This document shows positions 35,143 through 44,261 of a stretch of 64,000 nt of DNA, piece by piece; the stretch's first letter is position 1, and every line of letters begins with the position of its first letter. Below the pieces are notes generated by a model. That model had not been told where the DNA came from and did no database searches. It saw only the letters and a program-made list of their open reading frames with translations. Source of the DNA: Enterococcus faecium (GTDB lineage Bacteria > Bacillota > Bacilli > Lactobacillales > Enterococcaceae); assembly GCF_029023785.1 (NCBI RefSeq), contig NZ_CP118955.1, positions 1,610,501 to 1,674,500 of the forward strand. The letters are read 5' to 3'. A program made the translations under genes and the position numbers.

Positions 35143-36540
35143 TCAGGCATCAAATCCGTTTTTTTCAGAGACCGTTTTAAACCAGCGACCTGATTTTTTG
35201 ATCGTCCGTTTACCGTCTTGTGCCAAATCAACAGCGATAAAGCCATAGCGATTCTTATAAGCATTTGTCCAAGACCAGTTGTCCATACATGTCCACATGT
35301 GGTAACCCACACAATTGGTTCCTTCTTGGATTGCTTGATGGACGTATTTCAAATGATCCGTAACAAACTCGATCCGGTAATCATCTTCAATAATTCCTTC
35401 GCTGTTAACAAATCGTTCTTCTCCTTCGACCCCCATCCCATTTTCAGAAATATAGCATTTGATATTACCATAGTTTTCTCTTGTATTCGTTAAAATATCA
35501 TAGATTCCTTTTTCGTAAATTTCCCATCCACGATATGGATTCATTTTTTTATTGGGCATGTCGTAATTATCAAAATAATCATCTGGCATGGGGCTATGTT
35601 CGTGATTGATTGGAGTTTCTTTTGCTTTGATTCGACGAGGCTGATAGTAATTGATTCCTAGCAGGTCAATCGTGTTTTCACGGATGAGTTCTAGGTCTCC
35701 TTCATGGATCTCTGGCATTATAGCCAATTCTTTGACAATTTCGATCAACTCTTGTGGAAACTCTCCTTTCACTGCAGGGTCAAGGAATGATCGGTTGAAG
35801 AATGCGTCAGCGATCTTCGCCGCTTTTACATCTTCTGGGTTCGTTTCATCTCTCGGATAGCTTGGTGTCAGATTCAAGATGATTCCGATCTCACCATCAT
35901 GTCCGCCTTCATGGTAGGCTTTGATTACCTTTGCGCTTGCTAGATTCTCATGATAGCCTACTTGGACCGCTTCTTTCATATTGATATGATTTGGATAGTG
36001 GAATTGATACAAGTAGCCTCCTTCTACAGGTACGATTGGTTCATTATGAGTAAACCATTTTTTGACCAGATCTCCAAACAGTTCAAAGCACGCTGCTGCA
36101 TAAGAAACATAAGCGTCGACCGTTTCTCTTGATAACCATCCGCCTTTTTCTTGCAGTGGTAGTGGCATATCGAAATGGTAAAGGTTCACAAAAGGTTCAA
36201 TACCATTATCCAGCAATTCAGTAAAATAATCTCGATAAAAAGAAACAGCTTTTTGATTGATTTCACCTGTCCCTTCTGGAATCAAACGACTCCATTGGAT
36301 AGATGTACGAAATGTGTTATGGCCAGTTTCTTTCATTAACTGAACATCTTCTTTGTATTTTGTGTAAACTTGCGAAGTTTTTTCAGGTCCTACTTGATCG
36401 AAGAATTTTTCAGGCTCTAATTCATACCAATGATCCCAAATATTTTCTCCTTTACCATCATCACTTACTCTTCCTTCTGTTTGCGGTCCGCTAGCAGCAG
36501 AACCCCACCAAAAATTTTCTGGGAATGTGTAGGTTTTCAT
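35143..36540 (-). CDS. 6-phospho-beta-glucosidase, glycoside hydrolase family 1
   Basis: 465 residues, cytosolic TIM-barrel enzyme. It hydrolyses phosphorylated beta-glucosides delivered by a PTS. The acid/base glutamate is in FTHNEPIVPVEG and the nucleophile in CYISENGMGVEG. FPENFWWGSAASGPQTEG is the family N-terminus. ATG 36540 follows GAGGAAG; the longer frame to 36603 is not supported. It is divergent from the EIIC gene, with a shared 150-base control region that contains a consensus cre site. Whether cellobiose, gentiobiose or an aryl glucoside is the natural substrate is open. Confidence 0.9.
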   Translation of the reverse strand: MKTYTFPENFWWGSAASGPQTEGRVSDDGKGENIWDHWYELEPEKFFDQVGPEKTSQVYTKYKEDVQLMKETGHNTFRTSIQWSRLIPEGTGEINQKAVSFYRDYFTELLDNGIEPFVNLYHFDMPLPLQEKGGWLSRETVDAYVSYAAACFELFGDLVKKWFTHNEPIVPVEGGYLYQFHYPNHINMKEAVQVGYHENLASAKVIKAYHEGGHDGEIGIILNLTPSYPRDETNPEDVKAAKIADAFFNRSFLDPAVKGEFPQELIEIVKELAIMPEIHEGDLELIRENTIDLLGINYYQPRRIKAKETPINHEHSPMPDDYFDNYDMPNKKMNPYRGWEIYEKGIYDILTNTRENYGNIKCYISENGMGVEGEERFVNSEGIIEDDYRIEFVTDHLKYVHQAIQEGTNCVGYHMWTCMDNWSWTNAYKNRYGFIAVDLAQDGKRTIKKSGRWFKTVSEKNGFDA

Positions 36541-36645
36541 TTTTTTACTTCCTCTCTTTTTTCTTGATACCGTAATCATAACGAACCCTAAAAAATAAAT
36601 CAATACTTTTTATGAAAATGACTAGACATTTAAAATTTTTGGCGT

Positions 36646-36670
36646 TATACTTTGTATGTAATCGATTGCA
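36646..36670 (+). promoter_or_regulatory. Promoter -10 and consensus cre site of the beta-glucoside EIIC gene
   Basis: TGTAATCGATTGCA at 36657-36670 matches the CcpA consensus TGNAANCGNWNNCA at every defined position. A -10 element TATACT (36646-36651) ends five bases upstream, so CcpA bound here should block transcription of the EIIC gene. The site could also affect the divergent glucosidase gene. Confidence 0.78.
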
Positions 36671-36692
36671 AATAAATTTGAGGTGAATAAAA

Positions 36693-37964
36693 ATGAACGG
36701 TTTTATGGACAAGCTTTCTGAGAAAATCATGCCCTTAGCTAATTTATTAGGGCAAAATCGTTACCTTACAGTGCTGCGGGATGCTTTCATGCTTTCCTTC
36801 CCTTTAACGATGTTCGGTTCGATCGTTGTCGTTATCAATAACTTGCCTTTTTTCAGTGACGCAACAAAGGGAACTTTATCGAATTTATTCGGTAATGGGC
36901 AAAATGCAACAATGAGCATCATGTCGGTTTTTGTTACTTTTGGTATCGGCTATTATTTATCAAAATCTTATGACGTTGAAGGTATTTTCGGTGGTGCCGT
37001 GTCTTTTGCCAGCTTCTTGATTCTTACGCCTTTTGCAATGAAAACCGCTGGCGGTGAAGATGTGACTGGTGTGCTTTCACTTGATCGTCTTGGCGCAAAA
37101 GGAATGTTCATTGGAATGATCGCTGCTTTCTTGGCTGGAGAAATCTACTGCAGAATCACGAAACGCGGCTGGCAGATCAAAATGCCTGATGGAGTTCCGC
37201 CTGCAGTAACAAAATCATTTGCCGCTTTGATCCCTGCTGTAGTGACACTAACTATTTTCTTAGTAATCAATGCTGTGATGACTGGTATTTTCAATGCTAA
37301 CTTACATGACGTCGTTTATGAAGTGATCCAAAAACCATTAACTGGTTTGGGAAGTAGTTTACCTGCAACATTGATTGCTTTGTTCTTTGTCCAATTCTTA
37401 TGGTTCTTCGGACTTCACGGACAAATCATCGTCAACTCTGTAATGGACCCGATTTGGAATACACTGATGCTTGATAACTTAGAAGCTTATCAACATGGAA
37501 AAGAATTACCACACATCATCACAAAACCATTCATGGAAACCTTCACTGTTGGTATTGGTGGCTCTGGAATGACTTTAGCTGTCGTTTTATTGATGGCCTT
37601 TGTTCTTAAAAAGAAACAGTATCGTGATGTTGGACGATTAGCTTTAGCACCTGGTATTTTCAATGTAAATGAACCAGCGATCTTCGGTCTACCGATCGTA
37701 TTGAATGCAACAATCCTTATTCCTTGGGTTGTGGCACCTCTAATCGTAACGACGTTCAATTATTTGGTAATGGCTGCTGGACTTGTCCCTGCACCAACTG
37801 GCGTCTCTGTTCCATGGACTGTGCCAATCATTGCAAGCGGTGTCTTAGCAACAAATTCATGGCTTGGTGGTATGCTGCAAGTCATCGACTTTGTCATCGT
37901 TGCCTTTATCTGGTACCCATTCCTGAAAGTACTAGATAAACAACCAGATTTAGATATTGCTTAA
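36693..37964 (+). CDS. PTS lactose/cellobiose-family enzyme IIC
   Basis: 423-residue membrane permease of the cellobiose/lactose family, with about ten helices. Recognisable blocks are LANLLGQNRYLTVLRDAFML, FNVNEPAIFGLPIVLNATI (substrate-binding region) and LGGMLQVIDFVIVAFIWYPF. It moves and phosphorylates beta-glucosides together with EIIA and EIIB, which are not encoded in this window, so those must be borrowed from another locus. AGGTGA precedes the ATG. Neighbours are the 6-phospho-beta-glucosidase (divergent) and a GntR regulator (downstream). Confidence 0.88.
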   Translation: MNGFMDKLSEKIMPLANLLGQNRYLTVLRDAFMLSFPLTMFGSIVVVINNLPFFSDATKGTLSNLFGNGQNATMSIMSVFVTFGIGYYLSKSYDVEGIFGGAVSFASFLILTPFAMKTAGGEDVTGVLSLDRLGAKGMFIGMIAAFLAGEIYCRITKRGWQIKMPDGVPPAVTKSFAALIPAVVTLTIFLVINAVMTGIFNANLHDVVYEVIQKPLTGLGSSLPATLIALFFVQFLWFFGLHGQIIVNSVMDPIWNTLMLDNLEAYQHGKELPHIITKPFMETFTVGIGGSGMTLAVVLLMAFVLKKKQYRDVGRLALAPGIFNVNEPAIFGLPIVLNATILIPWVVAPLIVTTFNYLVMAAGLVPAPTGVSVPWTVPIIASGVLATNSWLGGMLQVIDFVIVAFIWYPFLKVLDKQPDLDIA

Positions 37965-37974
37965 TAGATCATTA

Positions 37975-38030
37975 AGGGGTTGTGACAAAAACTTGTCATG
38001 ACCTCTTTTTTCGAATAAACAATGTTCCAG
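37975..38030. repeat. Hairpin repeat, short form, after the EIIC gene
   Basis: GGGGTTGTGACAA / TTGTCATGACCTC with a T-run (37975-38011), then TCGAATAAACAATGTTC. It acts as a plausible terminator for the EIIC gene and shares the flanking block of the longer repeats. Confidence 0.7.
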
Positions 38031-38043
38031 ATGCTACTTCGAG

Positions 38044-38072
38044 TTGTCGGAAGCATAATCTTTCGTTATACT
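38044..38072 (+). promoter_or_regulatory. Promoter of the GntR regulator gene
   Basis: TTGTCG, 17-base spacer, TATACT, followed 19 bases later by the GTG start. It makes the regulator independent of the EIIC transcript. Confidence 0.65.
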
Positions 38073-38090
38073 CTAGAAGAGGTGAATAAC

Positions 38091-38810
38091 GTGCCAAAAT
38101 ACGAAGAAATCGCAAATATTTTAAGAGAACGTATCCGTTCAAAAGAGTATCCTCCCGATAGTTTTTTGCCTAATCAAGTCGACTTGGTAAAAGAATTTGG
38201 TGCGAGCCGGATGACAATCAAAAAAGCCATCAATATCTTAGCAATGGAAGGACTTGTCTATTCGCAGCGAGGATCAGGAACGAAAATCTTGAATCATCCA
38301 TTTATGCAAAAAGACACATCGCCCGCTAACGAGTATGAAGGTTTGAGTCTCCAAATGAAACGCAGACATCGTTCTTTGAAGAGTCAAATCATTCATTTTG
38401 ATGTTGAATTCCCTAATCAATATATCCAAGAACGATTGATGATCGATGCCGAGCAACCTGTCTACAATATTCACCGGTTAAGGATCTTAGATGGCGAGCC
38501 ATATGTTTTAGAGCATACCTTTATGCCAGTCCATCTTGTGCCGGGTTTAAAAAAAGAACATTTGTTAGCCTCTATCTATGATCATCTTCATCAAGAATTG
38601 AATGTCCATTTTGCAGGGGCTTATCGTGCTATTTCTGCAGATAAAAGTGATGAATATGATCAGCAATATTTGAACTGTGCAGAAAACGATCCTGTACTGG
38701 AAGTTCAGCAAGTCGTCTATCTCAAAGATGGACAGCCGATTGAATATTCTTCCAGCCGAAACCGATTTGATGTTCGGAACTATTCTGTGCTGGATGTGCG
38801 TTCAACTTAA
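38091..38810 (+). CDS. GntR/HutC-family regulator with UTRA domain
   Basis: 239 residues from GTG 38091, which has AGAGGTGA five bases upstream; the open frame continues upstream through the promoter and is not used. The winged helix spans 1-70 (MTIKKAINILAMEGLVYSQR, GSGTKI) and the ligand-binding UTRA domain 85-235 (HRLRILDGEPYVLEHTFMP, DPVLEVQQVVYLKDGQPIEY). UTRA regulators of this kind sense a phosphosugar and control the adjacent sugar genes, here the beta-glucoside EIIC and glucosidase (inference). Confidence 0.88.
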   Translation: MPKYEEIANILRERIRSKEYPPDSFLPNQVDLVKEFGASRMTIKKAINILAMEGLVYSQRGSGTKILNHPFMQKDTSPANEYEGLSLQMKRRHRSLKSQIIHFDVEFPNQYIQERLMIDAEQPVYNIHRLRILDGEPYVLEHTFMPVHLVPGLKKEHLLASIYDHLHQELNVHFAGAYRAISADKSDEYDQQYLNCAENDPVLEVQQVVYLKDGQPIEYSSSRNRFDVRNYSVLDVRST

Positions 38811-38814
38811 CCAA

Positions 38815-38935
38815 AGAGGTTGTGAAAAAGCCGTTTACCAAGAGATCGTGACAGTGGTAAGCAGTTTCAAGTAACAAGAAGAGATCGTGAAATCAACATT
38901 CTATTCTATCCTAAGCATTAGCTCAAAAATGAAAA
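38815..38935. repeat. Degraded copy of the dispersed repeat, opposite orientation
   Basis: AAAGAGGTTGTGAAAAAGCC is the reverse complement of the module end GGCTTTTTCACAACCTCTT seen at 46470. GAAGAGATCGTGAAATCAAC and GCATTAGCTCAAAA are related to the middle module at 26220-26265. No coding sequence is seen in 38811-39187. Confidence 0.55.
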
Positions 38936-38946
38936 AATAACTCAGC

Positions 38947-39045
38947 ATAAAAAGACTTATGACCACCCGTAATGATTCTAAAGTTAGCTTTTTAAAGCTA
39001 GTTTTTTTGAAATCGATACAGCTAGTCGTAAGTCTTTTTATTTTA
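38947..39045. terminator. Long stem-loop before the dioxygenase operon
   Basis: AAAAAGACTTATGAC and GTCGTAAGTCTTTTT are complementary across about 65 bases; the interior contains AGCTTTTTAAAGCT. Probably a terminator for the regulator gene. Confidence 0.5.
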
Positions 39046-39107
39046 TTGATCCGTCCCTCCTCTTTTCCATTCTTGATTCCTTCCTGATACTTTAGAAGAC
39101 AAATTAA

Positions 39108-39136
39108 TTGCAAAATAGAGATGCACCCTCTATACT
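39108..39136 (+). promoter_or_regulatory. Promoter of the dioxygenase-hydrolase operon
   Basis: TTGCAA, 17-base spacer, TATACT; predicted start near 39143. Confidence 0.7.
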
Positions 39137-39151
39137 ATGTCTAAATCAACT

Positions 39152-39167
39152 ACTTACTTTTTGTAAG
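39152..39167 (+). promoter_or_regulatory. TTAC-N5-GTAA operator of the dioxygenase operon
   Basis: ACTTACTTTTTGTAAG, about nine bases after the predicted transcription start, contains TTAC-N5-GTAA. As I recall, the MarR/DUF24 repressors CatR and YodB of Bacillus subtilis recognise this consensus at the catechol dioxygenase gene catE. That fits the downstream gene here. No DUF24 regulator is encoded nearby. Confidence 0.6.
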
Positions 39168-39187
39168 TTAACAGGAGGAAATTTATC

Positions 39188-40162
39188 ATGGATACACAAA
39201 TCAGAGGAATTCACCACGTCACAGCAATGACATCTAGCGCTACAAAAATCTACCGCTTTTTTACAGATATTTTAGGAATGCGCTTAATCAAAAAAACAGT
39301 TAACCAAGATGACATCGAAACTTACCATCTTTACTTTACAGACGATACTGGTGCGCCAGGAACAGATATGACTTTCTTTGATTTTCCAAATCAGCCAAAA
39401 GGAAAAAAAGGAACAGATACGATCTCTCGTGCTTCTTTCCGTGTGCCAAGTGACGCAGCATTAGACTTTTGGTTGGAACGTTTTGAAAAATATGACGTTA
39501 CTCATTCAGCAATCAATGAACGTTTCGGCAAAAAATATATCGAATTTGAAGATTTCGATAATCAGTATTATCAATTGATCTCTGACGAAAACAATCAAGG
39601 TGTAGCAGCTGGCATTCCTTGGAAAAACAGCAATGTACCGACAGAGTTTGCGATCACAGGACTTGGACCTGTCTTTGTCCGTGTCAGTCAATTAGAGCAT
39701 ATCCGCTTGATTCTTGAAAAAATCTTAGGATTCAAAGAAACAGACCATTCAGGAGATTTCTACTTATTTGAAATCGGTGAAGGGGGAAATGGTGCAAGCA
39801 TCATTATTGAACATCGGACAGACTTGCCAAAAGCAATCGAAGGATTTGGAAATATCCATCACTTAGCATTGCGTGTAGCAGACAAAGAAGCATTGGAATA
39901 CTGGATTCAAGTAATCAATAAGATTGAATTGCCAAATTCTGGTTTCGTCGATCGTTTCTATTTCCAATCTGAGTACTTCCTAGCCGCTCATCACGTACTG
40001 TTTGAATTAGCAACTGATGGTCCTGGATTCCTTGAAGATGAACCAGCAGAATCAGCAGGAGAAAAACTATCTCTTCCTCCATTCTTAGAAGAACGTCGTG
40101 AAGCCATTGAAGCTTATGTCCGTCCTTTCGATACAAGTGATGCAAATAAAAAACGTGAATAA
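39188..40162 (+). CDS. Ring-cleaving dioxygenase of the glyoxalase superfamily (MhqO/CatE-like)
   Basis: 324 residues, two tandem vicinal-oxygen-chelate domains (1-140 and 150-300). Metal ligands are suggested by RGIHHVTAM at the N-terminus, GNIHHLALRV in the second domain and a glutamate in HVLFELATDGPGF. In Bacillus and Staphylococcus such enzymes (MhqA, MhqE, MhqO) open hydroquinone or catechol rings and protect from quinones. AGGAGGAAA precedes the ATG. It is co-transcribed with the hydrolase 52 bases downstream, the usual mhq pairing. Confidence 0.88.
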   Translation: MDTQIRGIHHVTAMTSSATKIYRFFTDILGMRLIKKTVNQDDIETYHLYFTDDTGAPGTDMTFFDFPNQPKGKKGTDTISRASFRVPSDAALDFWLERFEKYDVTHSAINERFGKKYIEFEDFDNQYYQLISDENNQGVAAGIPWKNSNVPTEFAITGLGPVFVRVSQLEHIRLILEKILGFKETDHSGDFYLFEIGEGGNGASIIIEHRTDLPKAIEGFGNIHHLALRVADKEALEYWIQVINKIELPNSGFVDRFYFQSEYFLAAHHVLFELATDGPGFLEDEPAESAGEKLSLPPFLEERREAIEAYVRPFDTSDANKKRE

Positions 40163-40214
40163 TCTCTTCATGCTACTTCATTTGCATCTATAGAAACAGA
40201 AAAGAGGGAACAAA

Positions 40215-40820
40215 ATGACCTACATTTTTGAAAAAGGAACAAGTGGCAAGCATTTGATCTTACTTCATGGCACAGGTGGCGATGAACATTCTTTACTGGA
40301 TATCGCTCACTTTCTTGCACCAAACAGTACATTGCTTTCTTTTCGTGGCACGGTCCAAGAAGATGGGATGAATCGTTTTTTCAAGCGTAATGGATTGAAT
40401 CAATTCGACCTGGACAGTTTGGAAAAAGAAACAGATAAACTCCATGAAAAAATCAAAGAAATCAGCGAAAAAGAACTGATACCGTTAAGTGACTGGCTGC
40501 TTGTCGGCTATTCAAATGGCGCAAACATCGCTGCTCATTTATTATTGGAGCGTGAGACCGAGCTAAATAAAGGGTTGTTTTTCCATCCGATGTCTCTAGG
40601 TGTTCATCAAAGCCGTTCCACATTAGAGGATAAAACCGTCTGGATTTCTTATGGTGATAACGATCCAATCGTTTCCCCTGCTTCCTTTAAAGAATTGGCC
40701 GATCAATTCGAAACACGCCAAGCAAATGTGACTATTCAGCTAACTGTAACAGGTCATCAGTTGACGATGGACGAAATCGAGCAAGCGAGGGAATGGACAG
40801 ACCACCTCTTAACTAAATAA
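40215..40820 (+). CDS. MhqD-like carboxylesterase
   Basis: 201 residues, alpha/beta hydrolase of the phospholipase/carboxylesterase group. LLHGTGGDEHSLLDIA gives the oxyanion site, LVGYSNGANIAAHLL the nucleophile, GDNDPIVSP the acid, and VTGHQLTMDEI the catalytic histidine. MhqD proteins are induced by quinones with the dioxygenase and may cleave ring-opening products. AAGAGGG precedes the ATG. It is the last gene of the pair; a long hairpin follows. Confidence 0.87.
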   Translation: MTYIFEKGTSGKHLILLHGTGGDEHSLLDIAHFLAPNSTLLSFRGTVQEDGMNRFFKRNGLNQFDLDSLEKETDKLHEKIKEISEKELIPLSDWLLVGYSNGANIAAHLLLERETELNKGLFFHPMSLGVHQSRSTLEDKTVWISYGDNDPIVSPASFKELADQFETRQANVTIQLTVTGHQLTMDEIEQAREWTDHLLTK

Positions 40821-40825
40821 AAGAA

Positions 40826-40902
40826 AAGAACTACGACTTACATAATACAACCTGAAGCAGATATCGATCTGGATCAGATTTTGTGAAAGTCGTAGTTTTT
40901 TG
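40826..40902. terminator. Terminator between convergent genes
   Basis: GAACTACGACTT pairs with AAAGTCGTAGTTTTTTG across a 45-base interior. Confidence 0.7.
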
Positions 40903-40913
40903 TGTCAGATAGG

Positions 40914-41666
40914 TTAGTCTCCACCAGCTGCAATAACAGATTTATTATAAATAGCCGTTTTATGTTTCAACTCTTCCAATCCCCCGATTTTCTCACCTTT
41001 TGAATAAAAACCGTCAGTAATCCCTAATGCTTGAAAAATCGTCTGCTTGTAGGCAATTTCTGCATTCCATTCAACTGTATCAAGGATTTGCAGTGCTTTA
41101 TGGATAGCTTCGATTCCTGATTCTCCACCTGTGTTGATCAATACGCCATGAGAGTTGAGCAGCAACATATGCGGTAATTCGAGATGCTGTTTTTTTACAT
41201 AGTCGCTTGTCAATTCAGCAAGTTCTTCAGAGCAATTAGGCTCAAAGTCCATGACAGGGATCTCTTTTACTTTAGCTGTGGCTTCAGTCAAATTAGGCAT
41301 AGGCAACCCAGTAGTCGCCCAGAACATTGCATTAGGCGCATGAGCATGTAGGACAGCTTTGATAGCTGGATTAGTCTCATACATCGCTTCATGCATATTG
41401 ATTTCACGAGTTAAATGACCGACTCCGTCAACGATTCTACGCGTTCTTGGTTCTACTACTAGAACCTGTGCAGGAGAAATCTCTCCTAGATAGGCTTCTG
41501 ACATCATGGTCGGCGTCATGATGATGTAGTCTTTCCCTTGATCATCAGTGGTTTTAAAGGAAAAATTCCCTCCTGCGACATTTGTGTTTTTCCTTTCGAA
41601 AATCACTCTTACGATACGTGCCATGTCCTGTCGTTCTCTCTCAAATAACATACGTCCATCTGACAT
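40914..41666 (-). CDS. Class II aldolase (FucA/AraD family)
   Basis: 250 residues. Zn2+-dependent aldolases and epimerases of this family act on phosphorylated ketoses. The phosphate-binding GGNFSFK, the zinc histidines in VLHAHAPNAMFWATTG and LLNSHGVLINTGGES, and the acid-rich loop MHEAMYETNPAI are visible. In this operon it follows a galactitol-type PTS and probably splits a ketose-1-phosphate to dihydroxyacetone phosphate and an aldehyde (inference). It is the last gene of the unit, 13 bases after the small membrane protein. Confidence 0.82.
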   Translation of the reverse strand: MSDGRMLFERERQDMARIVRVIFERKNTNVAGGNFSFKTTDDQGKDYIIMTPTMMSEAYLGEISPAQVLVVEPRTRRIVDGVGHLTREINMHEAMYETNPAIKAVLHAHAPNAMFWATTGLPMPNLTEATAKVKEIPVMDFEPNCSEELAELTSDYVKKQHLELPHMLLLNSHGVLINTGGESGIEAIHKALQILDTVEWNAEIAYKQTIFQALGITDGFYSKGEKIGGLEELKHKTAIYNKSVIAAGGD

Positions 41667-41679
41667 AATGACCCCTCCA

Positions 41680-41940
41680 TTATCTTTTTATAAAACTTTT
41701 TTCTCTCAATATTTCTTTGGTAGCTTCTTTTATTTTCATTGATTCTTCTATTTTCCGTTTTCTTTTTTCATCGTACTCTCTGAATAAAACGTGATTTCCA
41801 TATTTATAGATCACTAGTGCGAAAAAAATGACCAATAGATTGATGATGATATTCTGAGTAAAGAGTCCATATAGAAATAGCAGAAGTGTACCACAAAGAG
41901 CGACTGTCCATTTTATTTTATCTGTCTCTTCTCTTTTCAT
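41680..41940 (-). CDS. Small membrane protein of the gat-type operon
   Basis: 86 residues with two transmembrane helices (about 10-26 and 31-48: WTVALCGTLLLFLYGLF, IIINLLVIFFALVIYKYG) and a highly charged lysine/glutamate C-terminal tail. It sits between the EIIC and aldolase genes with tight spacing on both sides, so it is part of the operon. I recognise no family. It may be an accessory subunit of the permease (speculation). Confidence 0.65.
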   Translation of the reverse strand: MKREETDKIKWTVALCGTLLLFLYGLFTQNIIINLLVIFFALVIYKYGNHVLFREYDEKRKRKIEESMKIKEATKEILREKSFIKR

Positions 41941-41961
41941 TACTTTCCCACCATTTCAATG

Positions 41962-43323
41962 CTATTTTTGTAGTTCAGCATAACGTTCACTCGGTACTTT
42001 CGCTTTTATCATATATTTATAAAGTAGAACAAACAGTCCTAGAAAAATCACGCATCCTACAATAGCGAGAATATTCCTATTAAATGCCTCCGCAAATAAA
42101 ACCCTGAACTCCGGTCCTTCTATGGATGACCATGTGATCAACTGTCCTTTCTTGATTCCCTCGACTGCTCCGCTTTTTTCTGCTAAATCACTGAGTATTG
42201 GCGCAAGGTAAGTGGCCCCGTACAAATAAATAGGCATCGTGAGGATTCCCAAGATCAGCATACGAGCCAAGTTTCCTCCTGTTAAAAGTAATCCGCCGAC
42301 CGCAATCGAATAGTTGATAATCCCTGCTAATGGTAATACTTGGTTTCCTGGCAAAATAATGGCATAACCAATAAACACAGGAACAAGTAAAATAGCAGTA
42401 ACCCAAATTTCTGAACGACCAGCTAATATCGGCCAGTCCAATCCGATATATACTTCACGATCCTTAAACCGCTTTTTCATAAATTCTGACATAGCGTCTG
42501 CTAGAGGAGACAAAGATTGCATGAACATTTTAGAGATCATAGGAAACAAACTTAATGCTGTAGCTGTTTGGATCGCTAGATTAAGAGAACCTGAAACGCC
42601 ATACGCAGCAGCAAAGCCAAGCCCCAATCCAATAATGAATCCCATTACAGAGTTTTCAGAGAAGATCCCAATTTTCTTCTTCAATGCATTCGTATCCGCT
42701 CGTTTATTTAAAGCAGGAATTTTATCCATGATCATATTGAAAGGCAGCAATAAGACAGCGGCAGATGTCATAAAATGAGTCACTGTTACTAATGGAATCC
42801 CTGTGAGATCTTGTATATGTTTTTGAAACATATCACCAAGCTTTAATTCCAATATAACTTGGACCATTGCAGTAAGAAAGCCTGCAGCCAAACTACCGGA
42901 AACATAATAAACTAAATAAGCAGTTAAAGCTTTCCCCCAAACATTCCACATATCAACATTTAACGTCTTCGTCCAATTAAAAAGTAACAGTACAAAATTG
43001 ACCCCAATCGTTACTGCAAAAAATATAAAAGCATAACTCCACGACCATGTGATGCTTGCTGCACCTGTCCACCCAAGATCAAGTGCAGGCAAACTGATTC
43101 CCGTATTTTTAGCCAATGCTTCTGATGCTGGACTTACTGCGTTAGACATATAGCCAATGACCATAGACATTCCGCTAAAAGCAATCCCTAAAGTCAAAGC
43201 AGACATGAATGCTTTTTTTAATTTCATCCCTGCCAACAATCCAAGTATCAAAATAATCAGGGGAACAAAAATGGCTGATCCTAAGTTCAAAACATAATTG
43301 ATAATGGTTTGGAAAACTTCCAT
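41962..43323 (-). CDS. PTS galactitol-family enzyme IIC
   Basis: 453-residue permease of the galactitol/SgcC family with about eleven helices. FQTIINYVLNLGSAIFVPL at the N-terminus, MKLKKAFMSALTLGIAFSGM and NFVLLLFNWTKTLNVDMWN are typical. It receives phosphate from the EIIA and EIIB encoded just upstream. The gap to the EIIB gene is 72 bases. The real substrate could be galactitol, another polyol or a ketose; no polyol-phosphate dehydrogenase is present in the operon. Confidence 0.88.
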   Translation of the reverse strand: MEVFQTIINYVLNLGSAIFVPLIILILGLLAGMKLKKAFMSALTLGIAFSGMSMVIGYMSNAVSPASEALAKNTGISLPALDLGWTGAASITWSWSYAFIFFAVTIGVNFVLLLFNWTKTLNVDMWNVWGKALTAYLVYYVSGSLAAGFLTAMVQVILELKLGDMFQKHIQDLTGIPLVTVTHFMTSAAVLLLPFNMIMDKIPALNKRADTNALKKKIGIFSENSVMGFIIGLGLGFAAAYGVSGSLNLAIQTATALSLFPMISKMFMQSLSPLADAMSEFMKKRFKDREVYIGLDWPILAGRSEIWVTAILLVPVFIGYAIILPGNQVLPLAGIINYSIAVGGLLLTGGNLARMLILGILTMPIYLYGATYLAPILSDLAEKSGAVEGIKKGQLITWSSIEGPEFRVLFAEAFNRNILAIVGCVIFLGLFVLLYKYMIKAKVPSERYAELQK

Positions 43324-43395
43324 AAATAAACCTTCTTTCTTTCGAAATATAGTAAATAAAACTATGAACCAACTTTTTTATCCAACAATCCTCCT

Positions 43396-43695
43396 TTACT
43401 GTACTAACTCTTTGATACTGTCATAAATAGGTTCTACACCCATTCCAGTTAAAAATGGAATTCCTGGAAATACTTCAATACCCAAATCTTTTGCTTGTTC
43501 AAGTACTTCCTCATCAGGTTGTGCGACATACACATAGATTCCAGCAGTTAGAAGCTCATTTTGAATCGATTTGTAATCAACTGCTTCTACAGGAAATGCG
43601 ATGCCGTCATCCTCTAACATACTTTGGATCTTACTAGCGATTGTCTGACTCGTTGCTACTCCACTTCCACATGCGACAATTAACCGATTTTTCAT
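43396..43695 (-). CDS. PTS galactitol-family enzyme IIB
   Basis: 99 residues, cytosolic. The phosphocysteine is Cys9 in LIVACGSGVATSQTIAS, the hallmark of the GatB/LacB-like fold. Normal length. It accepts phosphate from the EIIA of the same operon and passes it to sugar at EIIC. RBS AGGAGGAAG; 12 bases after EIIA. Confidence 0.92.
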   Translation of the reverse strand: MKNRLIVACGSGVATSQTIASKIQSMLEDDGIAFPVEAVDYKSIQNELLTAGIYVYVAQPDEEVLEQAKDLGIEVFPGIPFLTGMGVEPIYDSIKELVQ

Positions 43696-43707
43696 TTTTT
43701 CTTCCTC

Positions 43708-44166
43708 CTAAATATAATTTGTAATAAGTTCGTATATGTTTTGCGGTGTTTCTTGTTTCTTATAATTTTCCACGAATGTTTCATCCATGAATAAATTCAT
43801 AAACGCTTGAAGTAATCCTACTTGTTCTTTTGGTTCTTTGATTCCTAAAAAAAATAGATTTTCTACAGTCATTTCCTGACTATCCCCCATTTGATAAAAA
43901 TAAATTGGGTTCTTCAGCTGCATAACAAAAACAAATGGCTTTTCGACATATTCACATTCCGAATGTGGCAGCGCGATATTTAAATACTTAGTAATCAATC
44001 CAGTAGGAAATTCTCTTTCTCTTGCAATCAGTCCATTCAAATAATTCTCATTGACGTACCCCATTTTTTCTAATCGTTGTGCAGCGATTAAAAAAGCTTC
44101 TTCTTTATTTTTTACTTCTACCGCTAATTGAATCAAACTAGGAACGAACATCTCTTTATATTTCAT
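43708..44166 (-). CDS. PTS fructose/galactitol-type enzyme IIA
   Basis: 152 residues of the EIIA-2 fold. The phosphohistidine is in LNIALPHSECEYVEKP; LIAREREFPTGL is the preceding conserved block. First gene of the minus-strand operon EIIA-EIIB-EIIC-small protein-aldolase. AGGAGGAGG precedes the ATG. It faces the DeoR gene across 223 bases that contain a cre-like site. Confidence 0.92.
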   Translation of the reverse strand: MKYKEMFVPSLIQLAVEVKNKEEAFLIAAQRLEKMGYVNENYLNGLIAREREFPTGLITKYLNIALPHSECEYVEKPFVFVMQLKNPIYFYQMGDSQEMTVENLFFLGIKEPKEQVGLLQAFMNLFMDETFVENYKKQETPQNIYELITNYI

Positions 44167-44261
44167 TCCAACCTCCTCCTTTTTGATTAAGTTTGTTAAT
44201 TTATTGTTCTACTAAGTTCATCTTTGTTTTACAAGAACATTATATTTCTGTTAGTTTGTTT

